From positions 186,001 through 250,000 of the forward strand of contig JAXLSX010000002.1 of NCBI GenBank assembly GCA_046330285.1: DNA of 64,000 nucleotides. The letters are read 5' to 3'. The stretch comes from RHKX01 sp046330285 (GTDB lineage Bacteria > Actinomycetota > Thermoleophilia > Solirubrobacterales > 70-9). The translations under genes and the position numbers were made by a program. Each line of letters starts with the position of its first letter. The stretch's first letter is position 1. Of this stretch, positions 23,853-32,285 are shown in pieces. The notes beneath the pieces were generated by a model. That model worked only from the letters and a program-made list of their open reading frames with translations. It did not search any database and was not told the DNA's origin.

Positions 23853-25363
23853 GCGAGGAGCAGAAGCTGCCGCCGTCGGTCGACCCGTTCATGGCCGACG
23901 ACCCCGAGGCCGTCGAGCGCGAGCGCCGCCGCCTGCAGCGCCAGGCCCGCCGCCAGCAGCGTTCCTCGGGTCGCAAGTCGCTGAGCGAGCGCGTCAGCGG
24001 CGTCATCGATGGCGCGGCGGACAGGGGCCGCGAGGCGCTCGAGCAGACCAAGGACCGGGCCCGCAACCGCGACGCTTCGCCCGACGCTCCCGAGCCGCCC
24101 TCCTTCCGCCGCCCGCGCCCGGAGCCCGCGGCGCTGGATGGCGATCCGGTCGAGCGTTACGCCGACGCCGCGTCGGAAGCGCCGGAGCCGGCGGCCGCCG
24201 CATCGGTGGCGCCGCCGTCCGCGGCTTCACCCGTATCCGATCCACCCGCGGCGGACCCGCCGGCCGCCGATCCACCCGCGGCGGTCGACGGCGATACCGC
24301 CTCCGCCCGCCGCTTCTCCGCCGACGAGCTGATGCCGCGCCGCCGTTCCCGCCGCTCTCCCGAGCCCGCGCCCGCCGCGCCGATCACCGAGGATCACGAC
24401 TGGTTCGCCGACGCCGACGGCGCTCCGCCGCCGCCGATCCCGCCGCAGCGCCGCGAGGTCGCGACCGGCGACTACCCGCCGCTGCCGCCGCCGACGACCC
24501 CTCCCGGTCGCGACAAAACCGTTCTCTTCCGGCGCCTGATCGCGCTGGCGCTCGTCCTCCTCGTCGCGCTCGCCGTCTACGGCCTGCTGACCCGCGGTGG
24601 CGGCGATTCCGCGCCCGCGCCGAAGGGCCCGGCGACGCTGAAGACCGAGAGCGTGACGATCCCAGAGGGCTACACGCGCTCGCAGATCGCCGACGTCGCC
24701 AAGGACGCCGGCCTCAGCGGCGACTACGAGAAGGCGACGGCGAAGGCGCCCAAGGGCTTCGACATCGCCAAGACGGGGGCGCCGAAGGACGCGAGCCTCG
24801 AGGGCTTCCTGTTCCCGGCGACCTACGAGCTCGAGAAGGGCGCGAGCGTCGACACGCTCGTCAAGGACCAGCTCAGCGCCTTCGACGACAACATCTCCCA
24901 GGTCAACCTCAAGGACGCCGAGAAGAAGAACCTGACGATGTACGACGTGGTCACGATCGCCTCGATGATCGAACGCGAGGTCCTCGTCCCGAAGGAACGG
25001 CCGCTGGTCGCCGCGGTCATCTACAACCGGCTCGCGCAGGGGATCCCGCTCGGGATCGACGCGACGCTCCGCTACGACCTCGACAACTTCGACGAGCCGC
25101 TGACCGAGTCCGACCTGCAGACCGACAGCCCGTACAACACGCGGCTCGTCACCGGGCTGCCGCCGACGCCGATCGCCAACCCGGGGCTCGATTCGCTGAA
25201 GGCCGCGGCTGACCCCGCCAAGGTCGATTACCTCTACTACGTGGTCAAGCCGGGCACCTGCGGGAAGCACTTCTTCACCAACGACTACGACGAGTTCCTC
25301 GCCGCATCCGACAAGTACAACTCGGCCCGCGAGGCCGAGGGCGGCTCGCCGACCGACTGCTGA
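23849..25363 (+). CDS. mltG: endolytic murein transglycosylase MltG
   Basis: 504 residues. The first ~220 residues are a cytosolic, Arg-rich then Pro/Ala-rich tail unusual in length. A membrane helix (LFRRLIALALVLLVALAVYGLL) follows, then the YceG domain with LEGFLFPATYEL, ASMIEREV (catalytic Glu), AAVIYNRLAQGIPLGIDATLRY and SPYNTRLVTGLPPTPIANPG. MltG cuts nascent glycan strands and sets their length at the outer membrane face. The 4-nt overlap with ruvX implies coupled translation. The long N-terminal tail may contact the division or elongation machinery, which is inference. Confidence 0.95.
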   Translation: MSEEQKLPPSVDPFMADDPEAVERERRRLQRQARRQQRSSGRKSLSERVSGVIDGAADRGREALEQTKDRARNRDASPDAPEPPSFRRPRPEPAALDGDPVERYADAASEAPEPAAAASVAPPSAASPVSDPPAADPPAADPPAAVDGDTASARRFSADELMPRRRSRRSPEPAPAAPITEDHDWFADADGAPPPPIPPQRREVATGDYPPLPPPTTPPGRDKTVLFRRLIALALVLLVALAVYGLLTRGGGDSAPAPKGPATLKTESVTIPEGYTRSQIADVAKDAGLSGDYEKATAKAPKGFDIAKTGAPKDASLEGFLFPATYELEKGASVDTLVKDQLSAFDDNISQVNLKDAEKKNLTMYDVVTIASMIEREVLVPKERPLVAAVIYNRLAQGIPLGIDATLRYDLDNFDEPLTESDLQTDSPYNTRLVTGLPPTPIANPGLDSLKAAADPAKVDYLYYVVKPGTCGKHFFTNDYDEFLAASDKYNSAREAEGGSPTDC

Positions 25364-25389
25364 GGCGGCCGCCGCGTCACACTGACGCG

Positions 25390-26235
25390 ATGAACCGGCT
25401 CGCCGTCATCGGCCATCCCGTCGCGCACTCGCTGTCGCCGGCGATGCACACGGCCGCGTTCGCGGCGCTCGGGATCGGCGACGAATGGGCCTACGAGGCG
25501 ATCGACCTCGAGCCGGAGCGCTTCGCCTCCGGGGTCAGGGAACTTGCCGAGCGCGGGTTCGCCGGCGTCAACGTCACCGTCCCGCACAAGCAAGCTGCGT
25601 TCGAGCTCGCCGACGAGCGCTCCGACGCAGTCGCCGCGATCGGCGCCGCCAACACGCTCAGCTTCGACGACGGCTCGATCCGCGCCGATAACACCGACGC
25701 GAGCGGGTTGCTCGCAGCGCTTCCCGCCGATTTCGACCCGGCAGGCGCCGAGGCGCTCGTGCTCGGCGCCGGCGGCTCCGCCCGCGCCGCGGCCTGGGCT
25801 CTCGACCGCGCCGGGGCCCGGGTGACGATCGCCAACCGGACCGAGTCGAAGGCCGTCGACCTCGCCCGCGAGGTCGGGACCTACGCGCTCGAGGGCGTCG
25901 GGCCGGAGGAGCCGATCGACATCGCGCCGTTCGACCTGCTCGTCAACTGCACCTCGATTGGGCTTGCAAAGCAGGGTGCGCCGCGCCGCGAGCCCGGTTC
26001 GGACCTAAAGGCAATGCGCCTTCGGGCCGATCAGTTGATTGCCCCACTGGTGGTGGTCGACCTCGTATACGGGTCGGAACCGACCGAGTTGGCCGCGACG
26101 TGCACAAGCGGCGGGGCGACCTTGATCGACGGGCTCGAGATCCTGGTTCGCCAGGGAGCGGACTCGTTCCGGATCTGGGTCGGGCGAGATCCACCGATAG
26201 AGACCATGAGAGACGCGATCCGAGCGAACCGATGA
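25390..26235 (+). CDS. aroE: shikimate dehydrogenase
   Basis: 281 residues. Shikimate-binding motifs HPVAHSLSPAMHTAAF and NVTVPHKQAAFELAD (catalytic Lys) are present, as are NTDASG and the NADPH loop VLGAGGSARAAAWAL with IANRTESKA. It reduces 3-dehydroshikimate to shikimate. The stop overlaps the pilB ATG by 4 nt, tying a metabolic gene to pilus assembly. The remaining shikimate genes in the window (aroC, aroK-aroB, aroQ) lie beyond the other end of the pilus locus. Confidence 0.95.
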   Translation: MNRLAVIGHPVAHSLSPAMHTAAFAALGIGDEWAYEAIDLEPERFASGVRELAERGFAGVNVTVPHKQAAFELADERSDAVAAIGAANTLSFDDGSIRADNTDASGLLAALPADFDPAGAEALVLGAGGSARAAAWALDRAGARVTIANRTESKAVDLAREVGTYALEGVGPEEPIDIAPFDLLVNCTSIGLAKQGAPRREPGSDLKAMRLRADQLIAPLVVVDLVYGSEPTELAATCTSGGATLIDGLEILVRQGADSFRIWVGRDPPIETMRDAIRANR

Positions 26236-28031
26236 GCACCCCAGGCGACCGATACGGGCACCTCCGCCCGGTACCCGAGGTGAGCGGCTCCGAGGCCCTC
26301 GACCCGGCAGCGCAGCAGCACGGCGGGACGCCGGGCCTGACGCCGCCCCGGACCCGCTCCCACAGCGGTCGCTTCATCACCGACGTCGTCGTCGACCTCG
26401 GCTATCTCGATCGCGAGCGGGTCGACCAGGCGATCAGCGAGGCCCGGGTCGCCGGCCGCTCGCCGGAGGCCCTGATGGTCGAGAAGGGCGTGCTCAGCGC
26501 CGACCAACTCTCGCGCGCGATCGCCGAGCGCTACGGCCTCGACCATGTCGATCTCAACACCTACCACGTCGACATGGGGGCGGCCAACCTCGTCTCGGTC
26601 CAGACGGCCCGCCGCTTCCACGCCGTCCCGGTCGGCTACGTCGACCCGGAGACCCTGCTCGTCGCGATGGCGGACCCCGCCAACGTCCTCGCCGTCGACG
26701 ACATGCAGATGATGACCGGCCTCCACTGCCGCGTCGCCGTCGCCGCTGAGGTCGACATCGAGGCGCTGATCAGCCGGCTGAACTCGCTCGAGAGCGCCGT
26801 CTCGGAGGCCGTCTCCGACGACGAGGAGGAGTCGAACCTCTCCACGGCCGAGGTCACCGAACTCCGCGAGTCCGCCGACGACGCGCCCGTCATCAAGCTC
26901 GTCTACTCGATCCTCGGCCAGGCCGTGAACGACGGTGCCTCCGACGTCCACTTCGAGATCGAGGAGAAGGACATGCGGGTCCGCTTCCGGGTGGACGGAG
27001 TGCTCAGCGAAGCGGCCCGGGTCCCGCGGCGGATGGTCTCGGGCGTGATCTCGCGCATCAAGATCATGAGCGAGCTCGACATCGCCGAGAAGCGGATTCC
27101 TCAGGACGGCCGCGTCGCCGTCAACGTCAACGACCGCCGCATCGACCTTCGTATCGTCACCGTCCCGACTGAGCGCGGGGAGGGGGCGACGATCCGAATC
27201 CTCGACAAGACCGAGGCGATCCGGTCCCTCGACGAGCTCGGCTTCATGGGCGAGGCGCGGGCGCAGTTCGTCGACGCCTACCACCAGGCCTACGGCGCGG
27301 TCCTCGTCACCGGGCCGACCGGCTCCGGTAAGTCGACGACCCTCTACTCGGCGCTCGCGGAGCTGAACAGCGTCGACCGCAACATCATCACGATCGAGGA
27401 CCCGGTCGAGTACCAGATGCCCGGCATCAACCAGATGGGCGTCAACCGCAAGGCCGGCCTCGACTTCGCCGTCGGGTTGCGCTCGATTCTCCGCGCCGAC
27501 CCCGACGTGATCATGGTCGGCGAGATCCGCGACCCCGAGACGGCGCGAATCGCGGTCGAGGCCGCGCTCACCGGCCACATGGTGCTGACCACGCTCCACA
27601 CCAACGACGCCCCGAGCGCGATCACCCGCCTGCAGAAGATGGGCATCGAGTCCTTCCTGACCGCCTCCGCGGTCGACTGCGTCGTCGCCCAGCGCCTCGC
27701 CCGGATGCTCTGTCCGGACTGCAAGGCCCGCACGGTCCTCAGCCGCCAGTCGCTCGAGGCCTCCGGCTTCCGCGTCGGCGCCGACATCGAGGCCTGGGAG
27801 CCGGTCGGCTGCGGCCGCTGCTCCGGCACCGGCTACCGCGGCCGGATCGGCGTCTACTCGGTGATGCGCATGTCGGAGGAGCTCAAGGACATGACCGTCG
27901 CCGGCGCCCCGCAGGCCGACCTCACCCGCCAGGCCCGCTCGGAGGGAATGCTCACCCTCCGTGAGGACGGCCTCCAGAAGGTGAACCGCGGAGTGACGAG
28001 CATCGCCGAGGTCGCGCGCGTAGCCGTCTAG
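26232..28031 (+). CDS. pilB: type IV pilus assembly ATPase PilB with MshEN-like N-domain
   Basis: 599 residues. After a disordered ~45-residue start, residues ~47-110 (FITDVVVDLGYLDRERVDQA ... EALMVEKGVLSADQLSRAI) have the two-fold pattern of an MshEN/GspE-N domain, a known c-di-GMP-binding module in several pilus ATPases. The ATPase core has Walker A GPTGSGKST, Asp-box IRILDK, Walker B DVIMVGEIRD, His-box TTLHTNDAP and a zinc site from CPDCKA and CGRCSG. PilB powers pilus extension at the inner membrane. The ATG overlaps the aroE stop. Ligand binding needs testing, as key N-domain residues were not aligned. Confidence 0.95.
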   Translation: MSTPGDRYGHLRPVPEVSGSEALDPAAQQHGGTPGLTPPRTRSHSGRFITDVVVDLGYLDRERVDQAISEARVAGRSPEALMVEKGVLSADQLSRAIAERYGLDHVDLNTYHVDMGAANLVSVQTARRFHAVPVGYVDPETLLVAMADPANVLAVDDMQMMTGLHCRVAVAAEVDIEALISRLNSLESAVSEAVSDDEEESNLSTAEVTELRESADDAPVIKLVYSILGQAVNDGASDVHFEIEEKDMRVRFRVDGVLSEAARVPRRMVSGVISRIKIMSELDIAEKRIPQDGRVAVNVNDRRIDLRIVTVPTERGEGATIRILDKTEAIRSLDELGFMGEARAQFVDAYHQAYGAVLVTGPTGSGKSTTLYSALAELNSVDRNIITIEDPVEYQMPGINQMGVNRKAGLDFAVGLRSILRADPDVIMVGEIRDPETARIAVEAALTGHMVLTTLHTNDAPSAITRLQKMGIESFLTASAVDCVVAQRLARMLCPDCKARTVLSRQSLEASGFRVGADIEAWEPVGCGRCSGTGYRGRIGVYSVMRMSEELKDMTVAGAPQADLTRQARSEGMLTLREDGLQKVNRGVTSIAEVARVAV

Positions 28032-28120
28032 GGACGCCCGCGGATTCCGAGCCCGAGGGCGTTGGGCTGGGGAGGGGGTTTGGGTCCTGCTTCCGGCGGG
28101 ATCTGCATCCACCGGGCAGG

Positions 28121-28199
28121 GTTATGCGTCGTATGGACGCACAATCCGGACCACTGGATGGAGTTTTGCCTCGTATAGACGCATAACCCCATCCAGTGG
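28121..28199. repeat. two interleaved inverted repeats (pseudoknot-like topology)
   Basis: GTTATGCGTC (28121-28130) is the exact reverse complement of GACGCATAAC (28178-28187). CCACTGGATGG (28151-28161) is the exact reverse complement of CCATCCAGTGG (28189-28199). The order is A-B-A'-B', so the two stems cross. In addition TCGTATGGACGCACAATCC (28129-28147) and TCGTATAGACGCATAACCC (28171-28189) are near-identical direct repeats. The element lies in the 246-bp gap between pilB and the MBL gene. The rest of that gap is G-rich and shows nothing else. Confidence 0.8.
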
Positions 28200-28263
28200 A
28201 GGCGAGTGTGGATGTCGCCACCCGATCACTCGCCGAGGCTCCTCGGTGCCGAACCCGCCCCGG

Positions 28264-28269
28264 GATAAT
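28264..28269 (+). promoter_or_regulatory. -10 box GATAAT for the UlaG-like MBL hydrolase
   Basis: GATAAT ends 8 nt before ATG at 28278 with no ribosome site between. It lies 65 nt downstream of the interleaved repeats. Confidence 0.55.
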
Positions 28270-28277
28270 CGCCCGAC

Positions 28278-29033
28278 ATGCGGATCACCTATCTCGGCCA
28301 CGCGACCGTTCTGATCGAGCTCGACGGGCTCCGGTTGCTGACCGATCCGCTGGTCCGACGGCGGGTCATGCACCTGCAGCGCGTCGTGCCGGGGCCGACG
28401 CGGGAGCAACTGGCCGAGATCGACGCGATCCTGATCTCCCACGCCCATCACGACCACCTCGACACCCGCTCGCTGCGGATGGTGCAGGGGACGCCGCGGG
28501 TGCTGTGTCCCGAGCCCGCCCGGCGAGCCGTGGCGGGAACCGGCCTGACGCCGGAAGTGATGGGCGTCGGCGGCTACGTGCACGTCGGCGACGTCGAGGT
28601 CCGGGCCGTGCGGGCCGAGCACGACGGCCGCAGGTTCCCCCATGACCGGCGCTCGGACGCCGTCGGCTACGTCGTCCGCGGCGAGGGCGGCTCGGTCTAC
28701 TTCGCCGGCGACACCGGCTGGTTCGACGGGATCGGCGACGACGTGGGGGAGGTCGACGTCGCGCTGCTGCCGGTCGCGGGCTGGGGTCCGCGGCTCGGGC
28801 CCGGACACCTCGATCCCGACGAGGCGGCGCGCGCCGCGGCCGCGATCGAGCCGCGGGTTGCGATCCCGATCCACTGGGGCACCTACGAGCGGGTGGCGAT
28901 GACGCTGACCGGGCACCGGGCGGACCCGGCGCGGCGGTTCTGCGATCAGCTCGGGGAGCTGGCGCCCGGCGTCTCCGCCGAGCTGCTCGAGCCGGGTGCC
29001 GCGCTCGAGATCTCCCCGGCCCCGTCGGCGTAG
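28278..29033 (+). CDS. MBL-fold hydrolase, UlaG/YycJ-like
   Basis: 251 residues. The beta-lactamase-fold motifs are YLGHATVLIELDG, LLTDPLV, ISHAHHDHLD (HxHxDH), YFAGDTGWFD and AIPIHWGTYE. The HATVLIE start and IHWGTY end are typical of the UlaG-like group, which acts on phosphate esters, lactones or N-acylphosphatidylethanolamine in different organisms; the substrate here is unknown. Its last 88 nt overlap the convergent phosphodiesterase gene. It interrupts the pilB-pilT order. Confidence 0.87.
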   Translation: MRITYLGHATVLIELDGLRLLTDPLVRRRVMHLQRVVPGPTREQLAEIDAILISHAHHDHLDTRSLRMVQGTPRVLCPEPARRAVAGTGLTPEVMGVGGYVHVGDVEVRAVRAEHDGRRFPHDRRSDAVGYVVRGEGGSVYFAGDTGWFDGIGDDVGEVDVALLPVAGWGPRLGPGHLDPDEAARAAAAIEPRVAIPIHWGTYERVAMTLTGHRADPARRFCDQLGELAPGVSAELLEPGAALEISPAPSA

Positions 29034-31075
29034 GCGTCCTGCCCGAGCCCGGCGAGCCAGCGCCGGAACACCTGGTGGACGGTCTCGGCGCCGATGACCT
29101 CACCGTCGGGCCAGGCCAGATCGGTGGGCGAGAGCACGAAGGGGTAGCTCTGCGAGCCGCCCATGCCGCCATGTGAGCCGACCAGCTCCTCGAACGCGGC
29201 GACCTCGGTCGGGTCGTGCCAGATCCGGCTGTTGACGACGATGTCGGGGCAGTGAGGAAAGCGGTGGGTCCGGAGGACGTGGCGGGCGGCGTTCGGCCCG
29301 AACGGCGCCAGCGGGTCCTTGCCGAGGACCTCGCCCTTCTCGAGCCGGTTGACGCCCTCGGCGCCGATCGCGAGCGCGCCGTCGGCGGCGGAGTCGACGA
29401 GCAGGAACCCGATGCCCTCGTGTCCGCGAAGCTCCTCGATCAGCGTGGGGTAGAGCGCCTCGATCGTCTCCAGCGTCAGCCGGCCGGGCTGGCGCGGGAA
29501 GCTGATCAGCCCGAGGCAGCCGGAGGCCATGACGGCGAGCTCGGGGGGCTCGTCGCCGGTGCTCGTCTTCGTTGCACCGTCCTCCTCGTTCGGGTGAGCT
29601 ATGTCGAGCCGCTCGGCGCCGACCTGGACCGCGCGGGAGACCGGCGTCTGGTCGCGGTCGAGCTCGGTCAGCCCGGCGCCCATGTAGGCGCTCGCCTCGG
29701 CCGAGTCGCCGCTCGCCGCGTAGGTGCTCGACGAGTTGCACGCCTTCTCGACCAGCTCCTGGAGGCTGTAGCCGTAGCGCTGCAGGAAGGTCGCGCCCTG
29801 GGATTGGCCGTGGTCGGAGAGGACGATCAGCCGGTAGGGACGCGGCGCCTCGGCGGTCGCCTTCTCGATCCGGCCGATCTGGCGGTCGACCTTCTCGAGG
29901 ACGGCGAGCGTGTCCTCGCGCTCGATCCCGGAGTGGTGGGCGACCTCGTCGTAGGCGAGGAACGTCGTGTAGACGACGGGGCGGCCGGCGAGCAGGTCGC
30001 CGACGACGGCGGCCACCTGGAGGTCGAGCTGGACGACCGTCGCCCAGGCGCGGACGAGCCCGTACTTGCGGTCGCGGAGGATCCGCGGCTTCTCGTCGAT
30101 CCGCTTTTGGCGGATCGCCCAGTAACGCTCGCGGAAGTACTCGGCGACGATCGCGTTGAACGTCTTGAAGGTGGCGTAGGGACGGGCGAAGTAGGCGGCG
30201 TAGTCGCGACCGATCGGGCGCCGCCGGGTCAGAACCGTGCTCATCGTCAGCATCGAGTGGGCGGCGTCGCCGGAGAGGATGTTGGCGCGGCTCGCGCCGT
30301 CGGCGTAGAGCAGGCCGCGGCCGTTGGAGTGGCGGCGCTCGATCTCGACCGCGTCCTTGGGGTGGTTGGTGACGATCGGGGCGTTGCGGTCCTTCTCCCA
30401 CCAGCGGAAGGCCGGCATGTCGTCGTTGTCTCCATGCAGCAGGCCGGCCTGGCAGGCGCCGGTCTGCGAGGACCAGTCGGTCTCCCAGACGTGCATCGAG
30501 TGCGAGCCGTCGTCGAGCCAGCGCTTGATGTTCGGGACCCGGCCGGAGGCGATGGCCCGCTCGAGGACCTCGTGGGCGAGCCCGTCGATCTCGAGGAAGA
30601 GGACGCCGGGGACGTTCGTCCGGTTGACGGTCTCGCGGCCGCGAGACTGCGCCTTGACGACGTTCCGGTACCAGCTCTCGTCGTCGTCGATCGCGAGCAG
30701 GGCGGAGGTGGCCGACGTCGAGAGCGTCAGGGCGATCGTGACGACGATCGCCTCGGCGAGACCCTGGATCTCGGCGTTCGGGACGAGGTCGATCGCGAAG
30801 GCGACGAGGATCGCGTTGAGGACGATGGCCGCGAAGCCGAGCGTCAGGACGTTCAGGGGCAGGGTGAGCCGCGCCAGCGTCGGGAAGACGAGCGCGTTGA
30901 GGACACCGATGAGCAGTGCGGCGCCGATCGCGGCGCCGAACCCGTCGAGCGTGAACCGGTCGAGGATTCCGGCCAGGATCCAGAGCACGACGGCGTCCAC
31001 CAGGACGACCACGACGGATCGCCGCAGCACCTGGAGGGGGTCCGAGAAGACGTCCGACGCGGGCCTAGGATCCAT
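28946..31075 (-). CDS. holin-like membrane domain fused to alkaline-phosphatase-superfamily phosphodiesterase
   Basis: 709 residues. Residues ~15-130 hold four membrane helices in the pattern of the 'phage holin family 4'/YvlD-type membrane domain (LGFAAIVLNAILVAFAIDL is characteristic); this is a domain name, not evidence of phage. Residues ~150-650 form a type I phosphodiesterase/nucleotide pyrophosphatase-like domain: LFLEIDGLAHEVLERAI (metal Asp), WSSQTGACQAGLLHG (Ser/Thr nucleophile region), FLAYDEVAHHSGI, LIVLSDHGQSQG (metal Asp-His) and GSHGGMGG. It probably hydrolyses a phosphodiester or headgroup at the outer membrane face. A Ser-rich tail ends the protein. Start codons of this gene and the divergent exporter overlap. 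Confidence 0.82.
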   Translation of the reverse strand: MDPRPASDVFSDPLQVLRRSVVVVLVDAVVLWILAGILDRFTLDGFGAAIGAALLIGVLNALVFPTLARLTLPLNVLTLGFAAIVLNAILVAFAIDLVPNAEIQGLAEAIVVTIALTLSTSATSALLAIDDDESWYRNVVKAQSRGRETVNRTNVPGVLFLEIDGLAHEVLERAIASGRVPNIKRWLDDGSHSMHVWETDWSSQTGACQAGLLHGDNDDMPAFRWWEKDRNAPIVTNHPKDAVEIERRHSNGRGLLYADGASRANILSGDAAHSMLTMSTVLTRRRPIGRDYAAYFARPYATFKTFNAIVAEYFRERYWAIRQKRIDEKPRILRDRKYGLVRAWATVVQLDLQVAAVVGDLLAGRPVVYTTFLAYDEVAHHSGIEREDTLAVLEKVDRQIGRIEKATAEAPRPYRLIVLSDHGQSQGATFLQRYGYSLQELVEKACNSSSTYAASGDSAEASAYMGAGLTELDRDQTPVSRAVQVGAERLDIAHPNEEDGATKTSTGDEPPELAVMASGCLGLISFPRQPGRLTLETIEALYPTLIEELRGHEGIGFLLVDSAADGALAIGAEGVNRLEKGEVLGKDPLAPFGPNAARHVLRTHRFPHCPDIVVNSRIWHDPTEVAAFEELVGSHGGMGGSQSYPFVLSPTDLAWPDGEVIGAETVHQVFRRWLAGLGQDAYADGAGEISSAAPGSSSSAETPGASSPS
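31066..31071 (+). promoter_or_regulatory. -10 box TAGGAT for the AI-2E family exporter
   Basis: TAGGAT ends 8 nt before ATG at 31080, favouring that start over ATG at 31074, which would be only 2 nt away. The box lies inside the divergent phosphodiesterase coding sequence. Confidence 0.5.
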
Positions 31076-31079
31076 GTGG

Positions 31080-32279
31080 ATGGCAGATCATCCCGCATCT
31101 CCCGGCGGGGAGGCCGACTCGAAAGACTCTGAGATCGCGAATGCGGATGCGGTCATTGTCCAGAAGCATGAGCCGACGCTGCGGGGGATCATCCGGGTCG
31201 TCGCGACGGTGGTCGCGAGCGCGATCGCGCTTTACCTGATCTACCTGCTTCGGACCCCGCTCGGATGGCTCTTCGTCGCGACGTTCGTCGCCGTCGCGGT
31301 CGCGGCGCCGGTCCGCCGCCTCGAGACGCACATGCCGCGCGGCGCCGCGATCGCCCTCGTCTATCTGACCCTGGTCCTGATCCCGATCGGCATCGGCCTG
31401 ATCCTGATCCCGCCCGCCGTGACCGCCGGAAGCGACCTCGTCAACGACCTGCCGAGCTATGTCGGCGACGTCAACGACACCGTCCAGAACAGCGACACGC
31501 TGCGCGGCCTCAACGAGGACTACGACCTCGTCGGCAAACTCGAGGACGCCGCCAACAACGCGGCCGGCTCGCTCGACAACGTCGCGACGACCCTCGCGGA
31601 CATCGGCGCCGGTCTGATCGGCTCGCTCTTCGCTCTGTTCACGATCATCGTCATGAGCATCTTCATGGTCTCCCGCGGCCACGAATGGATGCGGTCGCTC
31701 CTCAATACGCGAAGGCCGGAGGAGGCCGAGGCCATCGGCAAGGCGCTCGAGCGGATGGCGCTCGCCGTATCCAGCTACGTCGGCGGGGCGCTGACGCAGG
31801 CGATCATCGCCGGCATCATCGCCTTCATCGTGCTCTCGATCCTCGGCGTCCCGGCGCCGCTGGCGCTGGCCGTGATCATCGCGATCCTCGACCTCGTGCC
31901 GCTGATCGGTGCGACGATCGGCGCCTTCCTGGTCGCCCTCGTGACGCTCTTCAACGACTTCCCGACCGACACGATCATCTGGCTCGTCTTCGCGATCGCC
32001 TACCAGCAGTTCGAGAACTACGTGGTCCAGCCGCGGATCCAGAGCCGCGCGGTCCAACTCGACCCCTTCGTGATCGTCGTCGCGGCCATCTTCGGCGGCA
32101 CGCTGCTCGGCATCGTCGGCGCCCTGCTGGCCATTCCGGTGGCCGCCGCGGGGCAGATCGGCGTCCGCGAGTTCATGCTCTACCGGCGCGGTGAGCTCGA
32201 GAGCATGGGCGGCGATCTGACCGAGCCTTTGCCGATTGACCCCCCGGACTCAAGCGAAGGCGGTTCCGTGACGACATAG
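31080..32279 (+). CDS. AI-2E family transporter (PerM-like)
   Basis: 399 residues. A short cytosolic N-terminus precedes helix pairs (ASAIALYLIYLLRTPLGWLF, AIALVYLTLVLIPIGIGLIL), a central soluble insert (~res 115-190: VNDLPSYVGDVNDTVQNSD), and a C-terminal helical bundle containing LALAVIIAILDLVPLIGATIGAF and YQQFENYVVQPRIQSRAVQLDP. The latter is the family signature. The family includes AI-2 exporters and Na+/H+ antiporters; function here is open. The first in-frame ATG is 31074; 31080 suits the -10 box better. pilT starts 6 nt after the stop. Confidence 0.9.
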   Translation: MADHPASPGGEADSKDSEIANADAVIVQKHEPTLRGIIRVVATVVASAIALYLIYLLRTPLGWLFVATFVAVAVAAPVRRLETHMPRGAAIALVYLTLVLIPIGIGLILIPPAVTAGSDLVNDLPSYVGDVNDTVQNSDTLRGLNEDYDLVGKLEDAANNAAGSLDNVATTLADIGAGLIGSLFALFTIIVMSIFMVSRGHEWMRSLLNTRRPEEAEAIGKALERMALAVSSYVGGALTQAIIAGIIAFIVLSILGVPAPLALAVIIAILDLVPLIGATIGAFLVALVTLFNDFPTDTIIWLVFAIAYQQFENYVVQPRIQSRAVQLDPFVIVVAAIFGGTLLGIVGALLAIPVAAAGQIGVREFMLYRRGELESMGGDLTEPLPIDPPDSSEGGSVTT

Positions 32280-32285
32280 AGCGGG

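Noticed and set aside
26031..28112. 693-codon open frame antisense to pilB
   Set aside because: Shadow of the well-supported pilB; no recognisable motif.
28946..31075. Evidence of a prophage because of the holin-family domain name
   Set aside because: The domain occurs in ordinary envelope proteins, and no phage structural, lysis or integrase gene is nearby.
29216..31132. 638-codon plus-strand frame opposite the phosphodiesterase
   Set aside because: Composition of a shadow frame (Asp/Arg/Gly/Val repeats); the minus-strand gene has complete catalytic motifs.
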